DNA of 64,000 nt from an uncultured Pelagibacteraceae bacterium (GTDB lineage: Bacteria > Pseudomonadota > Alphaproteobacteria > Pelagibacterales > Pelagibacteraceae), in contig CACEKE010000002.1 in assembly GCA_902560075.1 (NCBI GenBank), positions 62,001 through 126,000 of the forward strand, written 5' to 3'. The position numbers were made by a program, and so were the translations under genes. The notes below the pieces were generated by a model. That model was not told the DNA's origin, searched no databases, and saw only the letters and a list, made by a program, of their open reading frames with translations. Positions 41,860-51,807 of this stretch are shown here, piece by piece. Every line of letters starts with the position of its first letter. Positions within the stretch are counted from its first letter, which is position 1.

Positions 41860-43752
41860 TTAGTGGACAATTTTTGGTTTTAACCCAATTGATCCTAAAG
41901 CTGATCCTTTGTCTTCATCCTCTACTTTAAGATCTTCCTTATTAGAAGGATAGACATTTTTGTTTACTATATCCTCAATTTCTTCACCACTTAATGTTTC
42001 ATAAGTTAATAGTGCTTTTGCGAGTTTATGCAAATCTTCAATCTTATCAGTTAGTATTTTTTTTGCTCTCTCATAACCTTTGTCGACAAATTTTCTAATT
42101 TCTGCATCTACTTTTTTTGCAGTTTCCTCAGACATATTTTGTTGTCTTGCAACTGATCTTCCAAGAAATACCTCTTCTTCATTTTCTCCATAAGCCACTG
42201 GGCCAAGTTCTTTACTTAGTCCTGCTCTCATAACCATTGCTCTAGCCCTTTTTGTAGCTTGTTCAATATCACTCACTGCTCCAGTAGTTACTTTATCATG
42301 TCCGAAAATTAGCTCCTCAGCAACACGTCCACCCATAGCAATTGACATCTGTGCGTGCAATTGTTCTCTTGTCTGTGAAACTTCATCTTTCTCAGGAAGT
42401 TGCATTACCATTCCTAAAGCTCTACCTCTCGGTATTATAGTCGCTTTATGTATTGGATAGGCGGCTTTTTCATTGATGGTGACTATAGCATGTCCTGCCT
42501 CATGATAAGCTGTAAGTCTTTTTTCGTCCTCAGTCATGACCATAGATCTTCTTTCAGCACCCATCATTACTTTGTCTTTTGCTTCTTCAAATTCTAAGTA
42601 CGTAACTATTCTTTTGTTTTTTCTTGCTGCTAGCAATGCTGCTTCATTAACGAGATTAGCAAGATCCGCTCCAGAAAATCCAGGAGTGCCTCTTGCAATT
42701 GTTCTTAAGTTTATATCCGGGGTCATTGAAATCTTTTTACTGTGAACTTTTAATATTTTTTCTCTGCCAATAATATCTGGAAGAGAAACAACAACTTGTC
42801 TATCAAACCTTCCTGGTCTCAATAATGCTGGGTCTAAAACATCTGGTCTATTTGTTGCTGCTATAATAATTACACCTTCATTGGTATCAAAGCCATCCAT
42901 TTCAACAAGTAACTGGTTTAAAGTTTGCTCTCTCTCGTCGTTTCCACCTCCTAAACCAGCACCTCTACTTCTTCCTACTGCGTCTATCTCATCTATAAAT
43001 ATTATACAAGGTGAATGTTTTTTTCCTTGCTCAAACATATCTCTGACTCTTGATGCGCCAACTCCAACAAACATTTCTACAAAATCAGATCCAGAAATTG
43101 TAAAAAAAGGAACTCCCGCTTCACCTGCTATTGCTCTAGCTAACAAAGTTTTACCAGTACCCGGTGGTCCTACTAATAAACATCCTCTTGGAATTTTTCC
43201 TCCAAGTCTACTAAATTTTTTTGGATCTTTTAAAAACTCTACTACTTCCTCTACTTCTTCTTTAGCTTCCTCTACACCCGCAACATCATTAAAGGTTACC
43301 TTACCTTTAACTTCATTCATCATTTTTGCCTTGGATCTTCCAAAACCCATTGCACCGCCCTTTCCTCCCTGCATTTGTCGCATAAAGAATATCCAAACTG
43401 CAATTAACAACAACATTGGAAACCAAGATAGCAAAACACCAAACAATGAAGGCATTTTCTCGTCAAGTGGTGCTGCAGAAATGCTGACGCCTTTTTCAGT
43501 TAACCTTTGGATTAAGTTTGGATCATTTGGAGAATAGGTAGTGAAATTCTCACCATTTGAAAGTATACCTTTTATATTATTACCCTGAATATCAACTTGG
43601 ACTACTCTACCATTATCAACCTCATTTAAAAATTCTGAAAAAATTATACTATTATTTTGTGATATGGACCTTTGGGGGTTCTTAAACATATTGTAAAGTC
43701 CTATAGTAAGAACTATTATAACAGCCCACATTGCTAGGTTTCTAAAATTCAT
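41860..43752 (-). CDS. ftsH: ATP-dependent zinc metalloprotease FtsH
   Basis: FtsH is a membrane-bound hexameric AAA+ protease that degrades misfolded membrane proteins and regulators such as sigma32. The 630-aa protein has two transmembrane helices (about residues 5-21 and 105-125) around a small periplasmic domain. Walker A is GPPGTGKT at 195-202, Walker B IFIDEID at 251-257, the second region of homology [19 protein letters not shown], and the zinc site HEAGH at 417-421. It follows tilS by 52 bp. Its partners HflK/HflC are at 7994-9963. Confidence 0.98.
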   Translation of the reverse strand: MNFRNLAMWAVIIVLTIGLYNMFKNPQRSISQNNSIIFSEFLNEVDNGRVVQVDIQGNNIKGILSNGENFTTYSPNDPNLIQRLTEKGVSISAAPLDEKMPSLFGVLLSWFPMLLLIAVWIFFMRQMQGGKGGAMGFGRSKAKMMNEVKGKVTFNDVAGVEEAKEEVEEVVEFLKDPKKFSRLGGKIPRGCLLVGPPGTGKTLLARAIAGEAGVPFFTISGSDFVEMFVGVGASRVRDMFEQGKKHSPCIIFIDEIDAVGRSRGAGLGGGNDEREQTLNQLLVEMDGFDTNEGVIIIAATNRPDVLDPALLRPGRFDRQVVVSLPDIIGREKILKVHSKKISMTPDINLRTIARGTPGFSGADLANLVNEAALLAARKNKRIVTYLEFEEAKDKVMMGAERRSMVMTEDEKRLTAYHEAGHAIVTINEKAAYPIHKATIIPRGRALGMVMQLPEKDEVSQTREQLHAQMSIAMGGRVAEELIFGHDKVTTGAVSDIEQATKRARAMVMRAGLSKELGPVAYGENEEEVFLGRSVARQQNMSEETAKKVDAEIRKFVDKGYERAKKILTDKIEDLHKLAKALLTYETLSGEEIEDIVNKNVYPSNKEDLKVEDEDKGSALGSIGLKPKIVH

Positions 43753-43804
43753 ACGATATAATTAAGAATTATTGAGAATTTAACAAGAGGCAAATTATAC
43801 AGAA

Positions 43805-44854
43805 TTACAGTTTTTTCAATGATTCAGGGTAAATAATAGTCAATTTTTTAATTTTTTCTATTGTGCACCCAGATAAAGTGGCCTTTGAAAAGTTATCAGA
43901 TACTATTCTGTGAATCATTTTTAAGATTTTTCTTCCTCTTGAGGAGTAGTACTTACCACCTACAACGCTTAATATTTTAGAAAAACTTCTAAATACTATT
44001 TCATCAGGTTGTAAAAAAAAATTGTGTTTTAATATTACGAATTTCCTTTTTAAATAGATAGTGTTTTCATCCAAATTGTTATTAACATAAAATTCTACAA
44101 CGTCATTTGATTTTGTTAAATTCGATATAGTTAATTTAATTTTTTCAAAATTAAATTTCTCCTCTTTTAGTTTTTGAATAATTTCCCTTATTCTAGATCT
44201 TTTATATTTAAAATCTTTATTAGATGGATCTTTTATATAAAAATTGTAAATTTTTTGAGAAGTATACTCGAGCTCATTTTTACTACAATTTAACAATGGC
44301 CTACACAAATAAACACCATTATTTTCAATTAATTTTGAATTAAACGATACAAAGCCTTTTAAACCAGATCCTCTGCTTAATCTAATTAAAAAGTTTTCAA
44401 TTAAATCATCTTCTGTGTGACCTAGGAAAATAATATTAATTAAATTTTTATTTAACCTCTTGCTTATAAGATTATATCTAGATTTTCTAGCTTTTGATTG
44501 AATATTTGACTTAGGTTTTAGTCCTTTCCATTTTAGAATCTTTAAATTTATATTGATTAATTTTAATTTTTTCTTGACCATTAAAGCCTCATATTTTGAG
44601 CTATGTCTTAATCCGTGATCAACGTGATAGTAATTTATTCTGATTTTCTTTTCTAAACTATAAAGTTTAAGAAAATAAGCTAAAGCCATACTGTCAGGTC
44701 CGCCTGAAATTCCAGCAGAAAATTTAGATTTATCATTCAAAAAAATGATATTTTTTTTAAATCTTTGGTAAATATTAATTATTTTTTTATCGGATATTTT
44801 AAGAAGATTTTTTTTATGAATTATTTTTTTTACACTCAAACTTTTTTTCCTCAT
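43805..44854 (-). CDS. tilS: tRNA(Ile)-lysidine synthase
   Basis: TilS converts C34 of the CAU-anticodon isoleucine tRNA to lysidine so that it reads AUA, a codon used heavily in such an AT-rich genome. The PP-loop SGGPDSMALAYF starts near residue 50, followed by YYHVDHGLRHSS and LGHTEDDLIENFLIRLSRG. At 349 aa it has the N-terminal domain plus a reduced C-terminal part. The ATG at 44854 gives a 41-bp overlap with cpoB; a non-ATG start further in cannot be excluded, because the first 25 residues are not conserved. Confidence 0.94.
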   Translation of the reverse strand: MRKKSLSVKKIIHKKNLLKISDKKIINIYQRFKKNIIFLNDKSKFSAGISGGPDSMALAYFLKLYSLEKKIRINYYHVDHGLRHSSKYEALMVKKKLKLININLKILKWKGLKPKSNIQSKARKSRYNLISKRLNKNLINIIFLGHTEDDLIENFLIRLSRGSGLKGFVSFNSKLIENNGVYLCRPLLNCSKNELEYTSQKIYNFYIKDPSNKDFKYKRSRIREIIQKLKEEKFNFEKIKLTISNLTKSNDVVEFYVNNNLDENTIYLKRKFVILKHNFFLQPDEIVFRSFSKILSVVGGKYYSSRGRKILKMIHRIVSDNFSKATLSGCTIEKIKKLTIIYPESLKKL

Positions 44855-45806
44855 ATTTGGCTTTTTGGATTACAGATTCCTTTGCGTTAGGATATTGCTT
44901 TTTAACTCCCGAAATCATCAAACAACCTTGATCTTTTTCACCAATTTGTACTAAGGAAACTCCTAGCTTTAATAAATTTATTGGAGCTTTGTCGCTCTTA
45001 GGATAATTTTTATAACCTTCAAGGTAAGCTGATGCTGCGTCAGTATATAATTGTCTAATCCTAAATGTTTCTGCATACCAATATTGAGCATTACCAGCTA
45101 ATTTATGATCTGGATTTGTGTTTACAAATTCTCTAAATGCTCTCTCTGCAGTATTATAATCTCCAACTTTAAGAAAACTTGTTGCAAATTCATACTGCTG
45201 TTGTGGATTTGTTTGAGGTAAAATTTTTTCTTCTACAACAAAATTTTCAGTTACTACTGAGGCTGTAGTATCAATTGATTGTGTCTCTTGATTTGTTTCC
45301 TCGCTGGTCATATCTTTATAAGAAATTGAACCAAGATCTTGGGGTTCACTCGAACCAGGTAAAGTTAGATTTGGATCACTAGATGAAGATGAAGATGTTA
45401 TACTTGCTGCCTCAGTACTGATATTTTTATTTACTGATTTCTCTAATTGTTGAAACCTTAGTTGATTATCGCTCTGTACCTTTGATAGTCTAGTAGAAAG
45501 TTTATCTATCTTAAAGTTAATTTCTTCAAATCTGTTAGTTAAATTTTGAAACTGGGTTTCAATCTCTGATAATTTTAATAAATGTCTAGTTAAAACATCC
45601 TCAGCATTATCATTTAATTCATGTGAGTTATTTGATAATTCATTGTTTAATTTACTCTCAGAATAAACTGCTTTTTCTAAAGTTTTGATATCATTTTGAA
45701 TAATTTCTAATATTTCTTTGAAATTATGGTTGTCGGAAAAAGAGTTAGACGACGCAAGAAATAAATAAAACAAAATATAATTAATTATAAATATAATTTT
45801 TTTCAT
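44814..45806 (-). CDS. cpoB: Tol-Pal system protein CpoB (YbgF)
   Basis: CpoB is a periplasmic TPR protein that coordinates the Tol-Pal machine with peptidoglycan synthesis at division. From the ATG at 45804-45806 the protein is 330 aa. A signal peptide (KKIIFIINYILFYLFLASSNSFS) is followed by an N-terminal coiled coil (about residues 60-115), a Ser/Thr-rich linker, and three TPR-like repeats starting at PQQQYEFATSFLKVGDYNTAERAF. An ATG eleven codons upstream would spoil the signal peptide. A strong hairpin (45844-45871) separates it from pal. Confidence 0.92.
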   Translation of the reverse strand: MKKIIFIINYILFYLFLASSNSFSDNHNFKEILEIIQNDIKTLEKAVYSESKLNNELSNNSHELNDNAEDVLTRHLLKLSEIETQFQNLTNRFEEINFKIDKLSTRLSKVQSDNQLRFQQLEKSVNKNISTEAASITSSSSSSDPNLTLPGSSEPQDLGSISYKDMTSEETNQETQSIDTTASVVTENFVVEEKILPQTNPQQQYEFATSFLKVGDYNTAERAFREFVNTNPDHKLAGNAQYWYAETFRIRQLYTDAASAYLEGYKNYPKSDKAPINLLKLGVSLVQIGEKDQGCLMISGVKKQYPNAKESVIQKAKYEEKKFECKKNNS

Positions 45807-45843
45807 TAAACTTTTTATTTGTATGAATAATAATGGCAAAATA

Positions 45844-45871
45844 AAGACCCTAGATTTAAATCTAGGGTCTT
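45844..45871 (-). terminator. Perfect 28-bp palindrome between pal and cpoB
   Basis: The two 14-nt halves are exact reverse complements (left half AAGACCCTAGATTT), forming a 12-bp stem with a tiny loop. On the minus strand it is followed by TTTATTTTG. This is the best intrinsic-terminator candidate of the window. It lies inside the Tol-Pal operon, so it probably attenuates transcription from pal into cpoB-tilS. The plus strand is followed by TTAAATTATTAATTTTTTT, so bidirectional action is possible. Confidence 0.7.
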
Positions 45872-45891
45872 AAATTATTAATTTTTTTATC

Positions 45892-46374
45892 TTAATTAGC
45901 TTTAACTGAGACTGATCTTCTATTTTTTGACCATGCTAAAGGATTTGAGCCAGAATCCACTGGTCTCTCTTTTCCATAACTAATTACAGAAATTCTATCT
46001 GAGGAAATTCCATATGTCATCAAATAGTCTTTTGCAGCATTAGCTCTTCTTTCACCTAATGCTAAGTTGTATTCTCTTGTTCCTCTTTCGTCAGCGTGGC
46101 CTTCTAAAACAATTGTAATGTCTGAATTCTTTCTTAACCATGCAGCTTGTTTTCTTAAAGTATCTCTAGAAGCAGTTGTTAAAACTGACTCATTGGTTGC
46201 AAAGAAAACCCTGTCTGGGACACCACTTGCTAAATATTCTACAGTGTCTGTACCAGTATATACGTCTCCTTGCATCTGAGAATCTACTTTTTTAGTTTGT
46301 GTTGCACATGCAGACAAAACAAAGCTTAACAGAAATGCTAGGAATACGTTTTTTAAAATTTTGTTAGATATCAT
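45892..46374 (-). CDS. pal: Peptidoglycan-associated lipoprotein Pal
   Basis: Pal anchors the outer membrane to peptidoglycan and is pulled by TolB/TolA at division. The 160-aa precursor has a lipoprotein signal with lipobox LSAC (Cys23 becomes lipidated). The OmpA-like domain carries the diaminopimelate-binding stretch EGHADERGTREYNLALGERRA. A consensus Shine-Dalgarno AAGGAG lies a few bases before the ATG at 46372-46374. The 115-bp gap to tolB may hold a separate promoter. Confidence 0.96.
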   Translation of the reverse strand: MISNKILKNVFLAFLLSFVLSACATQTKKVDSQMQGDVYTGTDTVEYLASGVPDRVFFATNESVLTTASRDTLRKQAAWLRKNSDITIVLEGHADERGTREYNLALGERRANAAKDYLMTYGISSDRISVISYGKERPVDSGSNPLAWSKNRRSVSVKAN

Positions 46375-46489
46375 ACTGCTCCTTAATTAATTGTCTAAAT
46401 CCTTAAATTTTAATTTTTTCATAACTAAATAGATCTTTCAAGCATAAAAATCAATTGAATTAATCCAATATTTTATGTCCAAATTAGGA

Positions 46490-47833
46490 TTAATTACTCA
46501 ATAATGATGACCAGGAAGGGTCTGAACCATCAGTTTCTGTTGGTACCTGTCTCTCATTATAACCAGTTAAATCTATAGACCAAAGTTTTGCTGAAAATCC
46601 TTTACCCTCACTATTAGATTTTGTTTCTCTATAAAAAATTAGTACTCTTCCATTTGGAGACCATGATGGTGCTTCTTGATAATAATTTTCAGTTAGCAAT
46701 CTTTCTCCACTGCCGTCAGTTCTCATAACACCAATATAAAATTTACCTTTATGTAATTTTGTAAATGCTATTAGGTCACCTCTAGGAGACCAAACTGGAG
46801 TTCCATATAAACCTTTTCCAAATGAAATTCTTTTAACATTAGAGCCATCACTTTTCATAACATATATTTGTTGAAATCCACTTCTATCAGAATTAAATGT
46901 AATAAATTTTCCATCTGGTGAATAAGATGGAGACGTATCTATTGATGGATGATTAGTAATTCTGTTTACGATACGATTTTCCAAATTCATTGTATAAATA
47001 TCGGAATTGCCATCTTTAGCAAAACTCATGATTATTTTTTTTCCATCAGGAGAAAATCTTGGAGCAAATGTCATTCCTGGAAAATCTCCGACCACTTCCT
47101 GTATCCCAGTTTCTATATCCAATAAATAAACTCTAGGTAAATTTTTAAAATAAGATAAGTATGTAACCATTTGGTTTGTGGGATTAAATCTAGGAGTTAG
47201 AACTAACTCGTTTCCTAACGTTAAATATTTAGTATTAACACTATCTTGATCCATAATAGCAAGTTTCTTGATTCTTTTTGTTTTTGGACCCTGTTCAGCA
47301 ACATAAATTATTCTTGTATCAAAATAACCCTTTTCACCAGTTAGTCTCTCATAAATTTTGTCTGATATAATATGACCAACTCTTCTCCAGTTTTCTGGCA
47401 CAGTTGTAAAAGCTAGCGCCATAAGTTCTTTAGCAGCAAGCACATCCCATAATCTGAACTCTACTCTTAATTTCTCATCTACAAATTTTACCTGTCCAGT
47501 TATAAGTGCTTGGGCTTTAATTAATTTCCAATCTTCAAATCTCGGTTTTAAATGTGCCACATCAGGATTTTGTAAAAAAGCATTTTTTTCTAAAGGATTA
47601 AATAACCCAGTTCTTCTTAAATTGTTTTCAACAACTTCAGATATTTTCTCTCCTAATTTACTAATATTTGTTTCATTTTTGAGCTCTTGTTTGGTATCAC
47701 TGTCTGAAAATAGAGGAGAAACAGCAATTGGAAGTGGATTTAGATTTCCTCTAGTAATATCTACTTCTATTAGAGAATATGCATTGTTTATATTAAGTAA
47801 AAAAAATAAAATAAAGAATAGATTTTTTTTCAT
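46490..47833 (-). CDS. tolB: Tol-Pal system periplasmic protein TolB
   Basis: TolB is a periplasmic protein with an N-terminal domain and a C-terminal six-bladed beta-propeller that binds Pal. The 447-aa form starting at the ATG 47831-47833 has a signal peptide ([19 protein letters not shown]). Propeller repeats are visible as [40 protein letters not shown] and [17 protein letters not shown]. The start overlaps the tolA stop as TGATG; an ATG 17 codons upstream would abolish the signal peptide. Confidence 0.96.
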   Translation of the reverse strand: MKKNLFFILFFLLNINNAYSLIEVDITRGNLNPLPIAVSPLFSDSDTKQELKNETNISKLGEKISEVVENNLRRTGLFNPLEKNAFLQNPDVAHLKPRFEDWKLIKAQALITGQVKFVDEKLRVEFRLWDVLAAKELMALAFTTVPENWRRVGHIISDKIYERLTGEKGYFDTRIIYVAEQGPKTKRIKKLAIMDQDSVNTKYLTLGNELVLTPRFNPTNQMVTYLSYFKNLPRVYLLDIETGIQEVVGDFPGMTFAPRFSPDGKKIIMSFAKDGNSDIYTMNLENRIVNRITNHPSIDTSPSYSPDGKFITFNSDRSGFQQIYVMKSDGSNVKRISFGKGLYGTPVWSPRGDLIAFTKLHKGKFYIGVMRTDGSGERLLTENYYQEAPSWSPNGRVLIFYRETKSNSEGKGFSAKLWSIDLTGYNERQVPTETDGSDPSWSSLLSN

Positions 47834-48639
47834 CACCCCTCTAACATTTCTCTTGCATCGAAATTTAATTGTAAATCCTTCCATCTTTCATATCCAGTAG
47901 ATGGAACTCTCAAAGGTTGGCATAGCTGAATTGCTCTTAAAGCGCTTTCTGCGAGTACCTTATAAAAATTTTGACCAGGTTTATTCATTCTTGCATGATC
48001 TAGTATTTCAGAATCAATTATTGTGCCATCTGGTTCTAATTTCAATTTAATTCTTACCATTAAATTTTCGTTGTAAGGTAGTCCCAAAGGTATACTCCAG
48101 CAACCAAATATTTGGGCTTTTAATGCATCTTCTTCACTTAAAGTTAATCCTACATTATTTAATGATTTATCTTGAGATTGAGTAATTTTATTAGACTTTA
48201 CATTGGTTTCAGCTAAATTTTCTTTAGACTTATCAATTAATGCTGCAATATTTGTGGGATCAAAGATTTCTTTTTTTTCGAATTCGGATACTTGTTTCAC
48301 TTTTGTGTCTTCTACTTCAGGATTTTGCTTATCATCTATTTGTTTAATTTTTTCAACCTTTTGGTCTGGCATTGGAATTGCTTCAGGTTTGATTTTTTTA
48401 ATTTTTTTTGGAGGTGCTTGCTCTGATACAAGTTTTTTTTCTTCCTCTTTGATTTTCTCAATTATTTTTTTTGCTTTAGGTGCAAAAGGAATATTTGTCT
48501 TCTCAGAAATTTGAATTAGCTCGACAGATATTAATGGAGGCAAATCTAAAGGTTTTTTAGCGACAAAAGGTAAACTCACAATCGTTAAAATTATTATTAA
48601 CGCATGAAAAGCTGATGATAATAGAATACTTTTAGACAC
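47833..48639 (-). CDS. tolA: TolA-like envelope protein (TonB/TolA C-terminal domain)
   Basis: TolA spans the periplasm and transmits proton-motive force from TolQR to Pal. The 268-aa product has one N-terminal membrane helix (about residues 5-25), a Pro/Lys/Glu-rich rod (about 50-150), and a C-terminal domain from about 165 with [22 protein letters not shown] and [11 protein letters not shown], including the two Cys typical of TolA III. It is much shorter than E. coli TolA (421 aa), because the helical rod is short. It lies between tolR and tolB in the usual order. Confidence 0.9.
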   Translation of the reverse strand: MSKSILLSSAFHALIIILTIVSLPFVAKKPLDLPPLISVELIQISEKTNIPFAPKAKKIIEKIKEEEKKLVSEQAPPKKIKKIKPEAIPMPDQKVEKIKQIDDKQNPEVEDTKVKQVSEFEKKEIFDPTNIAALIDKSKENLAETNVKSNKITQSQDKSLNNVGLTLSEEDALKAQIFGCWSIPLGLPYNENLMVRIKLKLEPDGTIIDSEILDHARMNKPGQNFYKVLAESALRAIQLCQPLRVPSTGYERWKDLQLNFDAREMLEG

Positions 48640-48640
48640 A

Positions 48641-49057
48641 TTAACGCTCTTTATAAGGCTCGGATATTAGAGCAACTTTTGTAAAACCAGATCCGGAAAG
48701 CATGCCCATAATTTCAAGAACACGACCATAATTAATTGTTTTATCTCCTCTCACATAAATTCTAGTATCCGTTCTGTTTTTTGAAACTGCAAGAATTTTA
48801 TCTATTATATTATCATATTCAACTTTTGACTCTTGGATATAGATTTCTCCTTTAGAATTAATGGTAAGTGTTAGTGGCTCTTGTTCTTCAGGCAATGTGT
48901 CTGCTGAACTTTCTGGCAAATCAACTTGAACACCAACTGTTAGAAGAGGAGCTGTAACCATAAAAATTATCAATAAGACTAACATTACATCAACAAACGG
49001 TGTAACATTAATTTCACTCATTGGTTCTCTTGATGATCGTTTAAGATTAAAAGCCAT
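48641..49057 (-). CDS. tolR: Tol-Pal system protein TolR
   Basis: TolR is an ExbD-family inner-membrane protein that, with TolQ, forms the proton channel energising TolA. The 138-aa protein has a single helix at about residues 18-40 whose start carries the essential Asp (INVTPFVDVMLVLLIIFMV), then a periplasmic domain with VDLPESSAD and the C-terminal YVRGDKTINYGRVLEIM. It starts one base before the tolQ stop region and is followed by tolA after 1 bp. Confidence 0.95.
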   Translation of the reverse strand: MAFNLKRSSREPMSEINVTPFVDVMLVLLIIFMVTAPLLTVGVQVDLPESSADTLPEEQEPLTLTINSKGEIYIQESKVEYDNIIDKILAVSKNRTDTRIYVRGDKTINYGRVLEIMGMLSGSGFTKVALISEPYKER

Positions 49058-49729
49058 TTAAATTATAGATATAAATCTTTTTGAAAAATTTTCCAATTTT
49101 TGAAAATATTTTTTAGAGTCATTGCTAAATTTATTATATGCGATAACTGCTGGTATGGCTGCTAATAAACCAAGAGCAGTCGCAAACAATGCTTCCGCTA
49201 TACCTGGTGCAACAATAGCTAAACTGGTATTTCTTGAAATTGCTATTGATTGAAATGAATTCATTATTCCCCATACAGTTCCAAATAATCCAATAAAGGG
49301 GGCTGTAGATCCAACAGTTGCTAAAAAAGTATAATTTTTCTCTATAATGTTCATTTGCTTTTCTATATTTGATTGAAGTGTACTTCCTAATCTCTCAGAT
49401 AAATTTGACTTAGATCGTGTTTTAATTACAGATTGCATTGTTACTCTGAAAACTTTTGCCATTGGGTCGTCTATGTTAGCCGGTAGATTGTTAAAAAATG
49501 TTTCTGCCGATTTCGATTTCCAAAATTTTTCCTCAAATTCATCAGAGGTCTTATTTATTTTTTTAAATAATTTATATTTGTCAAAAATAATTGCCCAAGA
49601 ATAAACTGATGCTGCAATTAAAATAATTATTACTGATTTAACTATGATATCTGCTCTTAAAAATAATTGAACTATTGAAAAATCTGTACTTGTTAAACCA
49701 ACGGCTTGTGATGCAATATCTGCTTCCAT
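49058..49729 (-). CDS. tolQ: Tol-Pal system protein TolQ
   Basis: TolQ is the ExbB/MotA-family channel subunit. The 223-aa protein has three membrane helices (about residues 30-50, 135-160 and 170-195). The conserved cytoplasmic/second-helix stretch TVGSTAPFIGLFGTVWGIMNSF is followed by IAPGIAEALFATALGL-like sequence (AIVAPGIAEALFATALG). It heads the run tolQ-tolR-tolA-tolB-pal-cpoB. The thioesterase gene ybgC, usually before tolQ, is not present. Confidence 0.96.
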   Translation of the reverse strand: MEADIASQAVGLTSTDFSIVQLFLRADIIVKSVIIILIAASVYSWAIIFDKYKLFKKINKTSDEFEEKFWKSKSAETFFNNLPANIDDPMAKVFRVTMQSVIKTRSKSNLSERLGSTLQSNIEKQMNIIEKNYTFLATVGSTAPFIGLFGTVWGIMNSFQSIAISRNTSLAIVAPGIAEALFATALGLLAAIPAVIAYNKFSNDSKKYFQKLENFSKRFISII

Positions 49730-49783
49730 AAAACTTTATTCACACTAAATTGTGTCATCAATTTGACTTTAGTAATATAGGTA

Positions 49784-50275
49784 TTAATTACTTAAATGTG
49801 TATTATTAAAAAAACTAGCTATCAAAATTGCATCTGCTTTATTATTATCCTTTTTTTTTGATAGTTTAGAGGATATTTGAGGAAAAATTTCTATTGCTTT
49901 AGTTCTACTTGCCTCTTTTTCTGTCTTAATCAGATTAAAATATTTCTTCCATTTCGCAGGTCGAACAAAATACATTGGTAGTTGCATTGCAGAACAAATT
50001 CCCTTAATCACACCAAATGATTGACCAAAATTAAACATACTGGTCACACCTTGTCCAGGCATTGCAGATACCTGTTCTATAACAACAATAATTTTTTTTT
50101 TATCTATATTTTTGATTTTTAAATTTATTTCGTTATAGATTTGGGAGCCATTCACTTGTTTTTTATTTTTTTTGCCGTCTGCCATAAATGGCATATCAAT
50201 TACATCTATCACACTCCCATTCTCAAAAAAACAGATTGCACCTGAAATACCTGGGTCAATACTTATTATATACAT
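49784..50275 (-). CDS. RuvC-like Holliday junction resolvase (divergent)
   Basis: This 163-aa protein has an RNase H-like fold with the acidic residues of RuvC: Asp7 in ISIDPGISGA, Glu67 in VVIEQVSAMPG, and Asp148 in NNKADAILIASF. The stretch MPGQGVTSMFNFGQSFGVIKG resembles RuvC-like nucleases of phages and some alphaproteobacteria more than E. coli RuvC. It occupies the usual ruvC place between yebC and tolQ, but ruvA and ruvB do not follow. It probably cuts four-way junctions, but how it would work with RuvAB is open. Confidence 0.75.
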   Translation of the reverse strand: MYIISIDPGISGAICFFENGSVIDVIDMPFMADGKKNKKQVNGSQIYNEINLKIKNIDKKKIIVVIEQVSAMPGQGVTSMFNFGQSFGVIKGICSAMQLPMYFVRPAKWKKYFNLIKTEKEASRTKAIEIFPQISSKLSKKKDNNKADAILIASFFNNTHLSN

Positions 50276-50278
50276 CTT

Positions 50279-51001
50279 CTAATCTATAAATTTTAAATTT
50301 GTATAAACATTTTGAACGTCTTCGTTATCCTCTAAACTATTTATAAAATCATATAAATTTTGTTTTTCGTCTTCCTTAGGAATAACTAAATTAATTGGTA
50401 TCCATTCAATTTTTGTTGATATAAAATTTTTGATTTCAATTTCCAATTTTTTTTTAACATTATAAATTTCATTTTTTTCACAATGAATTTCATAAATATC
50501 ATCTTTAATTAATAAATCATCAATTCCTAAATCTATTACATAATTGTATAAGACATCTTCTTTGATCTCATTGATATCAAGCTTAATAACTCCGATTTGT
50601 TTGAAATTATGAGAAGCAGATCCTTGTGAGCCTAAGGATCCACCATTTTTTTGAAAAAGTGTTCTAATATTAGAAGCTGTTCTATTTTTGTTGTCCGTCA
50701 AAGCCTCAACTATACATGCTACATTATTAGGACCGAAGCCCTCATATCGTAAATGTTCGAAATTATGGTCTTTTGATAATTTTGATTTATCTATTGCTCT
50801 CTCTATATTATCTTTGGGCATATTAGCAGATCTAGCAGATTGAATTGCTGATCTTAATCTGGAATTTGTGTTTGGATCTTTATCCCCTAGTTTTGCAGCT
50901 ACTGTAATTTCTTTTGATAGTTTTGAAAATATTTTAGATCTAGTTTTATCAACTCTATCCTTTTTATGTTTTATACCTGCCCAATGAGAATGTCCCGCCA
51001 T
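50279..51001 (-). CDS. yebC: YebC/PmpR-family DNA-binding protein
   Basis: The 240-aa protein has the characteristic N-terminus AGHSHWAGIKHKKDRVDKTRS followed by IFSKLSKEITVAAKLGDKDP, then MPKDNIERAIDK and YEGFGPNNVACIVEALTDNKNRTASNIRT. Family members were described as transcription regulators, and some members act on translation of proline stretches. It stands next to the ruvC-like gene, the common yebC-ruvC arrangement. Confidence 0.95.
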   Translation of the reverse strand: MAGHSHWAGIKHKKDRVDKTRSKIFSKLSKEITVAAKLGDKDPNTNSRLRSAIQSARSANMPKDNIERAIDKSKLSKDHNFEHLRYEGFGPNNVACIVEALTDNKNRTASNIRTLFQKNGGSLGSQGSASHNFKQIGVIKLDINEIKEDVLYNYVIDLGIDDLLIKDDIYEIHCEKNEIYNVKKKLEIEIKNFISTKIEWIPINLVIPKEDEKQNLYDFINSLEDNEDVQNVYTNLKFID

Positions 51002-51009
51002 TAAATTTC

Positions 51010-51807
51010 TTATTTGTGCTCCCCGCTAAAAATAAAACTCTCAGCTTTTTTTGCTAATCCACTATTATCGTCAGCATCTACGATAACTCCACATAGAGAA
51101 GCATTTCCATTCGATGGAAAGTTTTTATCTGTAGTTTTTCTTAAAAATCTATTTAAAGATATTTCTTTATTCATGCCTATTACAGAATTATAATCTCCAC
51201 ACATGCCTGCATCTGTTTGATAAGCTGTTCCTTTAACTAATATTCTACAATCATTAGTTGGAACATGTGTATGAGTACCAACAACTAAAGTCGCTTTACC
51301 ATCAAAAAAATGTCCTATTGCCATTTTTTCACTTGTGATTTCACCATGAAAATCGACTAACAAAAAATCATAGTCGGCTTTTAATTTTTTATTATCTAAA
51401 AAATTTTTTGAAACATCAAAAACGTTTTCACACTTTTTCATGAAAACATTTCCCATCAAATTAAGAACACCAACTTTGAAACCTCTTTTTGAATTAAAAA
51501 TGTTAAAACCTTTACCAGGTAGATCTCCAGTGAGGTTTAAAGGTCTGAGTAATCTTTTCTCATTTTTAATAAAATCATAAGTCTCTTTTTGATCCCAGAT
51601 GTGATTTCCAGTTGTTATAACATCAACACCTGATGATAATAATTCACTCATAATGTTTTCGGTTATACCTACTCCGCTATCAAAGGAATTTTCACCATTA
51701 ACAACTACAAAATCAATTTTTTTTTTTATAATTATTTCTGGTAAATTTTTCTTTAATTTATCGCAACCGGGAAAGCCAACTATATCACCTAAAAATAAAA
51801 ATTTCAT
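51010..51807 (-). CDS. YmdB-type metallophosphoesterase
   Basis: The 265-aa protein belongs to the calcineurin-like phosphoesterase family represented by Bacillus YmdB (TIGR00282). It starts KFLFLGDIVGFPG (first metal Asp), then VNGENSFDSGVG, TTGNHIWDQKE, LVDFHGEITSEK and VGTHTHVPTND, supplying the expected Asp, Asn and His metal ligands. Some members hydrolyse 2',3'-cyclic nucleotides; the substrate here is unknown. Its start overlaps the end of the ygfA gene by 4 bp. Confidence 0.92.
   Translation of the reverse strand: MKFLFLGDIVGFPGCDKLKKNLPEIIIKKKIDFVVVNGENSFDSGVGITENIMSELLSSGVDVITTGNHIWDQKETYDFIKNEKRLLRPLNLTGDLPGKGFNIFNSKRGFKVGVLNLMGNVFMKKCENVFDVSKNFLDNKKLKADYDFLLVDFHGEITSEKMAIGHFFDGKATLVVGTHTHVPTNDCRILVKGTAYQTDAGMCGDYNSVIGMNKEISLNRFLRKTTDKNFPSNGNASLCGVIVDADDNSGLAKKAESFIFSGEHK

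Noticed and set aside
42881-43537. 218-codon open frame opposite ftsH
   Set aside because: It is antisense to the well-conserved AAA+ domain, is rich in Pro/Ser as expected from reading a coding region backwards, and has no recognisable motif.
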